The notes below the pieces were generated by a model. It worked only from the letters and a program-made list of their open reading frames with translations, did no database searches and was not told the origin of the DNA. A DNA stretch of 43,751 nucleotides from JAGMCF01 sp964398885 (GTDB taxonomy: Bacteria > Cloacimonadota > Cloacimonadia > JGIOTU-2), in NCBI GenBank assembly GCA_964398885.1, contig CAYNOU010000013.1, forward strand, positions 1 to 43,751, in the 5' to 3' direction. Positions 17,174 to 25,348 of this stretch are shown here, piece by piece. A program made the translations under genes and the position numbers. How positions within the stretch are numbered: the stretch's first letter is position 1; every line of letters starts with the position of its first letter.

Positions 17174-18805
17174 ATGAAAAATACAACTAAACTTAAAAAT
17201 TTGGTGAATTCGCCAAACCTTGAATTCATCATGGAAGCGCATAATGGGCTTTCAGCAAAGATAGTAGAAGAAACTGGATTTAAGGGAATCTGGGCGAGTG
17301 GTTTAAGTATATCTGCTGCCTTAGGAGTTCGTGATAACAATGAAGCAAGCTGGACACAGATTTTAGAGGTTTGTGAATTTATGGCTGATAATACAAATAT
17401 CCCTATATTGTTAGATGGTGATACGGGATTTGGCAACTTTAATAATTTTAGAAGATTAGTACGAAAGCTAGAGGAAAGAGGAATTGCCGGTGTTTGTATT
17501 GAAGATAAAATTTTCCCTAAGACAAATTCTTTTATTGGAGGTGAAAGACAGCCTTTGGCAGATATAGATGAATTCTGTGGGAAAATCAAAGCAGGTAAAG
17601 ATTATCAGAAGGATCCTGATTTTGTGATTGTTGCCAGGATAGAAGCATTTATTGCCGGATGGGGATTAGATGAAGCCTTAAAAAGAGCCAATGCTTATTC
17701 TGATGCCGGAGCAGATGCTATATTGGTACATAGTAAAATCTCTACTGATAGGGACATTGAATCCTTCATGAAAAAATGGGACGATAGAAAACCAATTGTT
17801 ATTGTACCAACAATTTATTATACAACGCATACTAAGAAGTTCAAAGATATGGGTATATCTCTTGTTATTTGGGCAAATCATACATTACGGTCCTCTATTA
17901 CAAATATGCAAAAAATTGTTAAAAAAATATATGAAGATGAAAGTTTATCAAATATTGAAAATGAAATTGTTCCGGTAAAAGAAATATTTAGACTGCAGAA
18001 TGCGCAGGAATATAAACAAGCAGAATTAAGATATCTTCCTCAAAAGACATATTACAAGGGATTAATTTTAGCAGCAAGTAAAGGAGATAATTTTGGCTCA
18101 TTAGTAGAAGATAAACCTAAAGCAATGATTAATATTGGAGATGATACTATTCTGTCAAAAATCGTGAAAACTTTTAATTCACAGGGAATTAAAGATATTT
18201 CAGTAGTTGTCGGTTATAAAAAAGAAAAAGTTGATTTGCCAAATTTAAAATATATTGAAAATGATAAATATGATAAATATGGATTGCTCTATTCTATTTA
18301 TAAGGCAAAAGAAGACTTTGACGGACCAATAATAATTTCCTTTGGCGATATATTATTTGAGGAAGACCTTTTAAATAAAATTGTATCCAGTAAAGAAGAT
18401 ATTGTATTAGCCGTTGACATATCTGAAATTAGTATAAAAAGAGATAGAGATATGGTACAGGGGAAAGAACATTATTCCGAGAATTTTGGTGCTTCAAGTA
18501 TATCAGAACTTGTGCAACTTAAAGAAGTAAAACAAGATGAAAAAAGAAGTGATTTTGATGGAGAATGGATTGGTCTTCTAAAATTGAATTCAAAGGGTTC
18601 ATCTATTTTTAAGAAAGAATTGAAATTATTAGAAAAAGAAGATATGGAATTTCTACAATCATCATCCGTAAATGATTTTATCAACTTTTTAATTGGTAAA
18701 AAGTACAAAGTATATATTGAATATTTTAGAGGGCAATGGAAAGATATTGATAGCATTGAAGATTTGACATATTTAATTGGGTTATTTAAAAATGAAGCAA
18801 TATAA
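17174..18805 (+). CDS. pepM: phosphoenolpyruvate mutase fused to nucleotidyltransferase
   Basis: A 543-residue fusion. Residues 1-290 are PEP phosphomutase, which forms the C-P bond of phosphonates. The diagnostic EDKIFPKTNS motif is at 110-119, the Mg-binding DGDTGFG at 81-87, and VARIEAF at 153-159. Residues about 293-543 form an NTP_transferase domain beginning KGLILAASKG. Its nucleotide loop departs from the usual AAGxGTRL form, though PKAM (315-318) and FGDILF remain. AGGATG lies close upstream of the ATG. PepM-nucleotidyltransferase fusions are known in phosphonoglycan and phosphonolipid pathways. It is the committed step of the AEP module. The domain with the degenerate loop may be inactive or specialised, as a second cytidylyltransferase follows at 20537. 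Confidence 0.93.
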   Translation: MKNTTKLKNLVNSPNLEFIMEAHNGLSAKIVEETGFKGIWASGLSISAALGVRDNNEASWTQILEVCEFMADNTNIPILLDGDTGFGNFNNFRRLVRKLEERGIAGVCIEDKIFPKTNSFIGGERQPLADIDEFCGKIKAGKDYQKDPDFVIVARIEAFIAGWGLDEALKRANAYSDAGADAILVHSKISTDRDIESFMKKWDDRKPIVIVPTIYYTTHTKKFKDMGISLVIWANHTLRSSITNMQKIVKKIYEDESLSNIENEIVPVKEIFRLQNAQEYKQAELRYLPQKTYYKGLILAASKGDNFGSLVEDKPKAMINIGDDTILSKIVKTFNSQGIKDISVVVGYKKEKVDLPNLKYIENDKYDKYGLLYSIYKAKEDFDGPIIISFGDILFEEDLLNKIVSSKEDIVLAVDISEISIKRDRDMVQGKEHYSENFGASSISELVQLKEVKQDEKRSDFDGEWIGLLKLNSKGSSIFKKELKLLEKEDMEFLQSSSVNDFINFLIGKKYKVYIEYFRGQWKDIDSIEDLTYLIGLFKNEAI

Positions 18806-18819
18806 AAAAGGAGTTTCAA

Positions 18820-19452
18820 ATGGATTGGAAAAAATTATGGAACGAGAGGGGAATTACACTTAAGAACGAATCTTTAAGCGTAATAGATGGATTTGACCAT
18901 GGGGTTGGCAAACTAAATGAAGATATGATAAAATATATTGCCAATAATATTTTAACTAACTTATCAATTAATAATAAGTCAATTGTTCTTGAAGTTGGGT
19001 GTGGTTCAGGGATGTTGCTTAATTATATTAGAGGTTTCTGCTTAAAAATTTACGGAATAGACTATGCGGATACTTTAATTAAAATTGCTCAAAACCACTT
19101 TCCAGAAGGAACTTTCCATAAAGGGGAGGCTTCTGACTTGCACTATTTTAAAGATAATATGTTCGATAGTGTTTATAGTTTTTCAGTTTTCCACTATTTT
19201 CCTAATTTACAATATGCAAAGAAATCAATTCGTGAAATGCTAAGAGTTTCAAAAAATAAACGGATTTATATTGGAGATATTCCTGATTTAGAAAAAAAGA
19301 AAGAAGCAGAATTATCAAGAGAAGTTCCATCTGATCATTTATATTATCCTAAATCATTTTTTCTTGGTAATTATAAGTGCGAAATATTTGATAGTAAAAT
19401 TGATGGATATGGAAATTCAAAGTTTAGATATAATGTTGTTATTAAAAGGTGA
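18820..19452 (+). CDS. class I SAM-dependent methyltransferase
   Basis: A 210-residue Rossmann-fold methyltransferase. The SAM-binding motif I VLEVGCGSG is at 56-64, followed by the acidic motif II YGIDYA and the post-motif FDSVYSFSVFHYF. Strong ribosome site AAAGGAG at 18808-18814. It is inserted between the PEP mutase fusion and phosphonopyruvate decarboxylase, with 14- and 3-base gaps, so it is part of the phosphonate operon. Likely substrates are the AEP amino group (giving N-methyl-AEP) or the sugar carrying it; both are inferences. Sequence motifs give the fold and cofactor, not the acceptor. Confidence 0.85.
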   Translation: MDWKKLWNERGITLKNESLSVIDGFDHGVGKLNEDMIKYIANNILTNLSINNKSIVLEVGCGSGMLLNYIRGFCLKIYGIDYADTLIKIAQNHFPEGTFHKGEASDLHYFKDNMFDSVYSFSVFHYFPNLQYAKKSIREMLRVSKNKRIYIGDIPDLEKKKEAELSREVPSDHLYYPKSFFLGNYKCEIFDSKIDGYGNSKFRYNVVIKR

Positions 19453-19455
19453 TAT

Positions 19456-20544
19456 ATGAAAGCAGAAAAATTCATCAAATTTTTAAAAGAAAAAGGAATT
19501 AATAATTTTACAGGAGTACCATGCTCAATTTTCAAAGATGTTATTAAATATCTTGAAAAAAATGAGAATTATATTCCAGCTACAAGCGAAGGTGAAGCAA
19601 TGGGGATTGCGGCAGGTGTCGCGTTATCTAAGAATATTCCGGCAGTAATTATGCAAAATGATGGATTTGGTAATGCTATTAATCCTCTTTCTTCGTTAAA
19701 CAAACTATATGAATTACCTGCATTATTAATTATTTCATGGCGAGGTGAACCAGGTAAAAAAGACGAACCCCAGCATGAATGGATGGGAAAAACAATTTTA
19801 GATCTCTTAAAACTTTTTCAAATTGAATATTTGATTTTAAATAGCGAGTTAGACACACAAAAAGACCAAATTGCTTCGTTGATAAGCAAGATCAAAAATG
19901 AAAATAAAATTTGTTCATTAATTTGTAAAAAAGGAATATTTGATAAAGAGGAAGCTGAAGAATCAATTATTCAAGATGAATTATTATCACGCGAAGAAGC
20001 AATACAAATCATACTAGAAAAAATTGAAAATACTACAACAATCATATCAACTACTGGTAAAATATCAAGGGAGATTTATAAGATTAATGATAGGAAAAAT
20101 AATTTTTATATGGTTGGTTCTATGGGATGTGCTAGTTCTATTGCTTTAGGGTTATATCAAAATATTTCTAAAAAGATAGTTGTTTTTGATGGAGATGGAG
20201 CAGTTTTAATGAAGATGGGAACATTAGCAACAATTGGTGCCTATCAACCGGAAAAATTTCTACATATTTGCTTTGATAATGAAACCTATGAATCTACAGG
20301 TGGTCAAACTACTGTTGCTAAAAATGTTGTATTATCAAAAATAGCAAAAGCTGCAAATTATAAAGTAGCTGTAACAATTAATAACAAAGAAGGAATAAAA
20401 AAATTTCTTAAGCAATGGAATATAAATCCTAATCTTTCATTTTTACATATTAAAGTTAAAAATAAAACTGATGAAAAACTGGGACGTCCTGAAGAAACAC
20501 CAGTTGATCTAAGAGATAGATTTTGGGAGTTATTAAATGATTGA
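19456..20544 (+). CDS. ppd: phosphonopyruvate decarboxylase
   Basis: A 362-residue ThDP enzyme converting phosphonopyruvate to phosphonoacetaldehyde, the step that makes PEP mutase chemistry irreversible. The N-terminal ThDP pyrimidine domain carries TGVPCS and TSEGEAMGIAAG (43-54). SWRGEPGKKDEPQHE is a family hallmark, and the C-terminal domain has GDGAVLMKMG (246-255) followed by the FDNETYESTGGQ segment typical of Ppd/sulfopyruvate decarboxylases. Full length. The 3' end overlaps the cytidylyltransferase by 8 bases. With PEP mutase two genes upstream the phosphonate assignment is firm. Confidence 0.93.
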   Translation: MKAEKFIKFLKEKGINNFTGVPCSIFKDVIKYLEKNENYIPATSEGEAMGIAAGVALSKNIPAVIMQNDGFGNAINPLSSLNKLYELPALLIISWRGEPGKKDEPQHEWMGKTILDLLKLFQIEYLILNSELDTQKDQIASLISKIKNENKICSLICKKGIFDKEEAEESIIQDELLSREEAIQIILEKIENTTTIISTTGKISREIYKINDRKNNFYMVGSMGCASSIALGLYQNISKKIVVFDGDGAVLMKMGTLATIGAYQPEKFLHICFDNETYESTGGQTTVAKNVVLSKIAKAANYKVAVTINNKEGIKKFLKQWNINPNLSFLHIKVKNKTDEKLGRPEETPVDLRDRFWELLND

Positions 20545-21274
20545 TACTGCTGTAATATTAGCTGCAGGAATGGGAACTCGTTTAAGAAATGTCTTAAAAG
20601 ATGTACCAAAAGGTTTTCTGGAAATTGAGGAAAATTCTTTAGTTAAACTATCTGTTATGAATCTTCTCAAATCAGGCATAACAAAAATTATCATAGCGAC
20701 AGGTTATTTATCAAAACACTACGATAATTTTGCAAAAGAATACAATTGTGTTAGGTTAGTTAATAATATTAATTATGCTCATTCTGGAAGTATGTACTCG
20801 CTTTATTGTGTAAAAGAACTAATTCATAATGACTTTATACTATTAGAGAGTGACTTAATATACGAAAATAGAGCGATTGAAGAGTTGATTCATTTTAAAA
20901 AAGAGAATGCTATTTTAATTTCTGGATTAACAAATTCAGGTGATGAAGTTTATGTTGAAACTAAGAATGATAAAATATATAACATGTCTAAAAATAAAAG
21001 AACATTAAACGAAATATCTGGAGAATTAGTTGGTATATCAAAGATTTCAGTAGGTATGTTTCAGCAAATGATTTCCATTTCCAAAATATTCTTTAAAAAA
21101 GATTTAAATTTAGATTACGAAGATTGTATTATTTCTACAGCAAGCAAATACCCAGTCTATTATCTTAAGATAGATAATTTAATATGGGCAGAAATAGATG
21201 ATGAAATACATTTGAATAGAGTTAAAAATGTGATTTATCCATATATTAAAAGGATTGATAATGAAAAAAATTAA
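20537..21274 (+). CDS. LicC/PntC-type CTP:phosphonate cytidylyltransferase
   Basis: A 245-residue NTP_transferase protein with an intact nucleotide loop, VILAAGMGTRLRNV, then DVPKGFLEI. The middle carries LLESDLIYE, a metal-binding acidic site. It resembles the LicC-like domain that makes CMP-2-aminoethylphosphonate in PntC proteins, where that domain is fused to an AEP transaminase; here the transaminase is the next, overlapping gene, so the pair looks like a split PntC. Start ATG follows GGGAG at 20525-20529. CMP-AEP formation would activate the phosphonate for transfer to the glycan. CTP and AEP specificity is inferred from context. Confidence 0.82.
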   Translation: MIDTAVILAAGMGTRLRNVLKDVPKGFLEIEENSLVKLSVMNLLKSGITKIIIATGYLSKHYDNFAKEYNCVRLVNNINYAHSGSMYSLYCVKELIHNDFILLESDLIYENRAIEELIHFKKENAILISGLTNSGDEVYVETKNDKIYNMSKNKRTLNEISGELVGISKISVGMFQQMISISKIFFKKDLNLDYEDCIISTASKYPVYYLKIDNLIWAEIDDEIHLNRVKNVIYPYIKRIDNEKN

Positions 21275-22382
21275 AAGAAATATATTACTGAATCCGGGTC
21301 CTGCAACAACTACAGATTCTGTAAAATATGCTCAGGTTGTTCCAGATATTTGTCCAAGAGAAGAAGAATTCGGTAAAGTGATGAAGTCAATTAGTGCCGA
21401 TTTAACCAAAATAGCTGGCGGAGATGAGAACTATACGACAGTATTATTTGGCGGATCTGGAACTGCAGCGATGGATTCTGTTATCAATTCAGTCGTTCCG
21501 GCAGATAAAAAAATACTTATAATAAATAATGGAGCTTATGGCGAAAGAATAGTTAATATCGCGAAAGCTTATTCCATTAACCACCGTGATCTAAAATTTA
21601 AACTGGAAACACTCCCAGATTTAAAGGAAATTGAAAATGTGTTATCAGAAGATGATCAAATTGCTTGTGTTGCAATTGTTCATCATGAAACTACAACTGG
21701 GATAATAAATCCGATAAAAGCGATTGGTTCTTTAGTAAAAAAATACAATAAAATATATATTGTTGATACAATCTCAAGTTTTGCTGGAATTCCTATAAAT
21801 ATTAAAGATTGCCATATTGATTTTATGATGTCAACATCAAACAAATGTATTCAGGGTATGGCTGGTATTTGTTTTATTATCTGTAATAAATTAGAATTAC
21901 GTAAAATAAAAGATTATCAAAGGAGATCATTTTATTTAAGTTTGTATGATCAGTATAGATATTTCCAAGAAAACTATCAAATGCGGTTTACGCCTCCCGT
22001 TCAAACTCTCTATGCGTTAAGAAAGGCAATCGATGAATTATTTGAGGAAGGAATTGAAAATAGGTATAAGAGATATACTAAAAACTGGGAAGTATTAAGG
22101 AATGGATTAATAAAAATTGGATTTAATCTGTTACTTAATAAGAAAATAGAATCACATCTATTATTGACGGTATTAGAGCCAACTAACACTCATTATAGTT
22201 TTAATAAAATGCATGATTTGTTATATGAAAAAGGATTTACAATTTATTCTGGTAAAATTGGTGGAATGAACACATTTCGAATTGCAAATATTGGAAATAT
22301 TGATTATAATGATATAAACTCTTTCTTGGAAACATTAGAAAAAATTTTCAAGAAGGTTTTTCATATCACCAATCAGAAGTAA
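21261..22382 (+). CDS. phnW: 2-aminoethylphosphonate-pyruvate transaminase
   Basis: A PLP fold-type I aminotransferase of 373 residues from the ATG at 21261; an upstream TTG at 21255 is less likely. Running in this direction it makes 2-AEP from phosphonoacetaldehyde. Motifs: LLNPGPATTT at the N-terminus, FGGSGTAAMDSV, the PLP Asp in IVDTISSFAG, and the aldimine Lys in MSTSNKCIQGMAGI (Lys195). The start overlaps the cytidylyltransferase. The last ~8 residues (VFHITNQK) are read from the out-of-frame tail of a lost GT2 gene, so the natural C-terminus appears to have been replaced at a recombination joint around 22350. The core enzyme is intact. Confidence 0.93.
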   Translation: MKKIKRNILLNPGPATTTDSVKYAQVVPDICPREEEFGKVMKSISADLTKIAGGDENYTTVLFGGSGTAAMDSVINSVVPADKKILIINNGAYGERIVNIAKAYSINHRDLKFKLETLPDLKEIENVLSEDDQIACVAIVHHETTTGIINPIKAIGSLVKKYNKIYIVDTISSFAGIPINIKDCHIDFMMSTSNKCIQGMAGICFIICNKLELRKIKDYQRRSFYLSLYDQYRYFQENYQMRFTPPVQTLYALRKAIDELFEEGIENRYKRYTKNWEVLRNGLIKIGFNLLLNKKIESHLLLTVLEPTNTHYSFNKMHDLLYEKGFTIYSGKIGGMNTFRIANIGNIDYNDINSFLETLEKIFKKVFHITNQK

Positions 22383-22473
22383 AAAAAGACCCAAAACTAC
22401 TTGAATGGGTTCTGCGAGAGAACTACTTAGGTAAAAATGGCAAATTACCAAAATACCAAAATAATGAAATATA
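22352..22473 (+). pseudogene. 3'-end relic of a GT2 glycosyltransferase
   Basis: In a frame different from phnW, this stretch reads EGFSYHQSEVKKD, then LLEWVLRENYLG and NGKLPKYQ, ending in TAA. It matches the last residues of the intact GT2 at 14085-15155 at 26 of 33 aligned positions by hand count. Codon third positions differ widely, so this is the end of a diverged paralogue rather than a recent copy. The rest of that gene is gone. The relic is joined to the 3' end of phnW and is followed at once by the next glycosyltransferase ATG. It marks the right edge of the phosphonate module. Confidence 0.85.
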
Positions 22474-23634
22474 ATGTCCTCCAAAATTATCTATAAAAAC
22501 AATTCATTAAAACGAATTGCCATTTTTGCATATTTTGGTCATATTGCAAAGTCTCCAAGCACTATTAGCACGATAGAAACTCTTGCTGAAAATGGTTTTT
22601 TTGTTGATATTTTTACTGTTAAATATCAAATATTTCCCCTTCCAATTTTTTCTTCTCCAAATATTGCTTTTCATCCTGCCTCTTCAAGAAATATTATAAG
22701 ATTGCGTGGTTCAAAATTTATTCGATATATTTATTCAGCCTTTCGTATTATAAATAGAAGGAAATACCATTGCTTAATTGGAATTGACCAAAATGGATTG
22801 ATTGTTGCAAATATTATTGGTCGACTATTTAGCATACAGGTACTTTACTATTCACTGGAACTTTTCTACTGGAAAGATATGTTAAACTTGAAGTCTAAGA
22901 TAAAAAAAAGATTAGAAGTTTTGCTTAATAAACATACAATTGCCACAATTGTTCAAGATAAAGTTCGTGGTGAAACATTGGTAAAAGAAAATCGTATTCC
23001 CAAAGCAAAACTAATTTTTGTGCCAAATTCTTTTATTATGGAACCTTCTCACAGAACTGAAAGTAACTATCTCCAGCGAAGATTCGCCATTCCAAAAGAT
23101 AAACGACTTATTTTGATGGCTGGAGGAATTGGTGACTGGACAATGTCAAAAAAATTAGCACAAGTCGCATATGACTGGCCAGAAGAGTGGGTGTTTATAA
23201 TTCATGGTGAAGGTAAAAAAAATTATTTGGACGAACTTCGCCCATTATGTGACGGGAAACATGTTGTTTTATCTGACAAAATGGTCCCATATACTGAGCT
23301 GGATGAATTGATAGGCTCAGCAGATATTGGATTAGCACTTTATGAAAATTGGCATCAAGGAATATTTGAAATGAGTAAAGCATCCGGGAAAATATGGCAG
23401 TACTTACGCTGTGGATTACCTGTAATAACAATGGATTTTCCAAGCTTGGTAGATTTAATTGAAGGAGAAAAATGTGGTATCTGTGTAAATTCAGAGAAGG
23501 AAGTTAAAATTGCAATTGAGAAGATATTCGCTGACTACGACCATTATAGCAATAATGCTGTGGAATGTTACAGCAATCATGGTGATTTCAGAAAGGGTTT
23601 TGATAGTGTTCTCAAGCTTTTGAAAAATATTTAG
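22474..23634 (+). CDS. GT4-like glycosyltransferase
   Basis: A 386-residue GT-B enzyme. Residues 1-180 form the acceptor domain, with IAIFAYFGHI near the start. The donor domain has LILMAGGIGDWT, VFIIHGEG and the C-terminal glycosyltransferase-1 region: ADIGLALYEN, then SGKIWQYLRCGLPVITMD, then GICVNSE. The ATG begins one base after the stop of the GT2 relic, so translation may once have been coupled to that lost gene. There is no recognisable ribosome site of its own. Donor sugar unknown. The 3' end also reads EKYLEKSGKLP in another frame, faintly like the GT2 tail. Confidence 0.85.
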   Translation: MSSKIIYKNNSLKRIAIFAYFGHIAKSPSTISTIETLAENGFFVDIFTVKYQIFPLPIFSSPNIAFHPASSRNIIRLRGSKFIRYIYSAFRIINRRKYHCLIGIDQNGLIVANIIGRLFSIQVLYYSLELFYWKDMLNLKSKIKKRLEVLLNKHTIATIVQDKVRGETLVKENRIPKAKLIFVPNSFIMEPSHRTESNYLQRRFAIPKDKRLILMAGGIGDWTMSKKLAQVAYDWPEEWVFIIHGEGKKNYLDELRPLCDGKHVVLSDKMVPYTELDELIGSADIGLALYENWHQGIFEMSKASGKIWQYLRCGLPVITMDFPSLVDLIEGEKCGICVNSEKEVKIAIEKIFADYDHYSNNAVECYSNHGDFRKGFDSVLKLLKNI

Positions 23635-23671
23635 AAAAGAGTGGAAAATTGCCATAATGAAAGTATTCGGT

Positions 23672-23793
23672 GAATAAACATATTTATATGATTCATACTA
23701 TAGAGATAAAGATTACGATAATGAAGTTAATTTTGTTTTTGAGTTAGAAAAACAATCCGTTTATGGATTCTTCAAGGCAACCAACGATAGATG
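23672..23793 (+). pseudogene. possible short gene relic, unidentified
   Basis: Between the GT4 gene and gmd there are about 210 bases with no intact gene. One frame stays open for roughly 38 codons and reads YLYDSYYRDKDYDNEV, then FVFELEKQSVYGFF, with protein-like composition, ending in TGA near 23793. It lacks a start codon and a ribosome site and I do not recognise it. It may be the end of a deleted gene; chance is possible in DNA this AT-rich. Confidence 0.3.
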
Positions 23794-23847
23794 ATTGGAA
23801 TATTTCTGTTGTTGCAAAAAAACAATAAAATTACAGAAAGGATTTTT

Positions 23848-24900
23848 ATGAAACGAGCACTTATAACAGGAGTTACTGGACAAGATGGAGCATATCTATC
23901 TCAATTCCTATTAAACAAAGATTATAAAGTATTTGGGACATATAGACGACTATCAACGCCAAATTTTTGGAGATTACAATATTTAAATATCTTTGATGAG
24001 ATAGAATTAATACCTTGTGATTTAATAGATAGTTCTTCTTTAACTGAAGCCATTTTAATTTCAAAGCCAGATGAAATATACAATCTCGCGGCACAGAGTT
24101 TTGTAGGTGCTTCATTTGAGCAGCCGATAGGAGCTGGAGAAATTACAGGTCTGGGAGTAACTCGTTTGTTAGAAGCGATGAGAAAAAATTGCCCCAAAGC
24201 AAAATTTTATCAAGCTTCTACAAGTGAATTATACGGAGATAATGATCATCCCCAGCAAAATGAAGAAACGCCTTTTGCTCCCTCAAGTCCTTATTCAGCA
24301 GCTAAATTGTATGCTCATCATATTGTTAAAATTTATAGACATGGTTATAATCTGTTTGCGTGTAATGGCATACTATTTAATCACGAGTCGCCATTGAGAG
24401 GATTAGAATTTGTAACGAGAAAGATAACTAATGCTGCTGCAAAAATCAAACTGGGGTTGGAAGATAGTTTAGAATTAGGTAATATCAATGCAGAACGGGA
24501 CTGGGGATATGCACCTGAATATGTTGAGGCTATGTGGCAAATTTTACAGCAGGAAGAACCAGATGACTATGTTATTGCAACTAATGAGACACATTCGGTC
24601 AAAGAGTTTGTAGAAAAATCGTTTAGCATGCTTGGGCTTAATTGGGAAGATTATGTGCATATAGATAAAAGATATATGCGTCCGGTTGATGTAAGATATC
24701 TTAGGGGTGATTTCACAAAAGGAAAGAAAAATTTTGGCTGGCAGCCAAAAACTAAATTTCATGATTTAGTAAAAATAATGGTAGAAAAGGATTTGGAGCG
24801 TTGGCAGAGATGGAAAAATGGAGAACATTTTCCCTGGGATGCACAAAACTATCCCAATGAAAGAAAAGTATTATCACGTAAATTAAAGTTAGATGAATAG
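23848..24900 (+). CDS. gmd: GDP-mannose 4,6-dehydratase
   Basis: A 350-residue extended SDR converting GDP-mannose to GDP-4-keto-6-deoxymannose. NADP loop ALITGVTGQDGAYL at the N-terminus; active-site STSELYG and YSAAK; the Gmd-specific NHESPLRGLEFVTRKIT; and RDWGYAPEYVEAMW. The ATG at 23848 follows AAAGGA at 23837-23842. An upstream extension is open but has no family match. The product can feed the aminotransferase at 25332 (perosamine), the ColD-like enzyme at 7829 and the Fcl-like SDR at 3800, making this a hub gene of the locus. Confidence 0.95.
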   Translation: MKRALITGVTGQDGAYLSQFLLNKDYKVFGTYRRLSTPNFWRLQYLNIFDEIELIPCDLIDSSSLTEAILISKPDEIYNLAAQSFVGASFEQPIGAGEITGLGVTRLLEAMRKNCPKAKFYQASTSELYGDNDHPQQNEETPFAPSSPYSAAKLYAHHIVKIYRHGYNLFACNGILFNHESPLRGLEFVTRKITNAAAKIKLGLEDSLELGNINAERDWGYAPEYVEAMWQILQQEEPDDYVIATNETHSVKEFVEKSFSMLGLNWEDYVHIDKRYMRPVDVRYLRGDFTKGKKNFGWQPKTKFHDLVKIMVEKDLERWQRWKNGEHFPWDAQNYPNERKVLSRKLKLDE

Positions 24901-24922
24901 AAATATTTAGAGAAAGAAATAT

Positions 24923-25348
24923 ATGATTATAGAAACAATTGAATATAATAACGAAAGATTAGCTTACATTATCAGAAAAGATATTGAAATTAAACAGAAA
25001 ATGTTTTTTGGTTCACCCGATGATTTTCTACAAATTGGAAATATGAAGCTGAAAAAAGGTGAAACTCTCAAACCGCATATTCACAGACCGCAAAATAAAG
25101 TCATTACAAAAAATCAAGAAGTTCTCTATATTGTTTCAGGAAAAATGAAAGTAAATTTCTACGATAAAGTTCCTCAAAAAATTAATGAAGCAATTTTAAC
25201 TGATGGGGATTTAATAGTATTGCTATCAGGCGGGCATGGCTTTGAATTTTTGGAAGATACCAAAATGATTGAAATAAAACAAGGTCCATATACTGGGAGA
25301 GATAATGATAAAATAATTTTGGAGGTTGATAATGATTCCAGTTTGTGA
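24923..25348 (+). CDS. cupin-domain protein
   Basis: A 141-residue single-domain cupin. The conserved barrel motifs are LKPHIHRPQ (metal-type His pair), EVLYIVSGKMKVNFYD, DGDLIVLLSGGHGF and MIEIKQGPY. It overlaps the next gene's ribosome site and ends inside the aminotransferase start region, showing translational coupling. Small cupins of this kind sit beside DegT aminotransferases in polysaccharide loci, where some are sugar isomerases and others have no known activity. The role here is unassigned; isomerisation or epimerisation of a GDP-keto sugar between gmd and the aminotransferase is a guess. Confidence 0.75.
   Translation: MIIETIEYNNERLAYIIRKDIEIKQKMFFGSPDDFLQIGNMKLKKGETLKPHIHRPQNKVITKNQEVLYIVSGKMKVNFYDKVPQKINEAILTDGDLIVLLSGGHGFEFLEDTKMIEIKQGPYTGRDNDKIILEVDNDSSL

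Noticed and set aside
16835..17589. Two long minus-strand open frames over the AlkP-protein end and the pepM start
   Set aside because: They lie opposite clearly recognisable genes, lack ribosome sites and known motifs, and open antisense frames are common in such codon usage.
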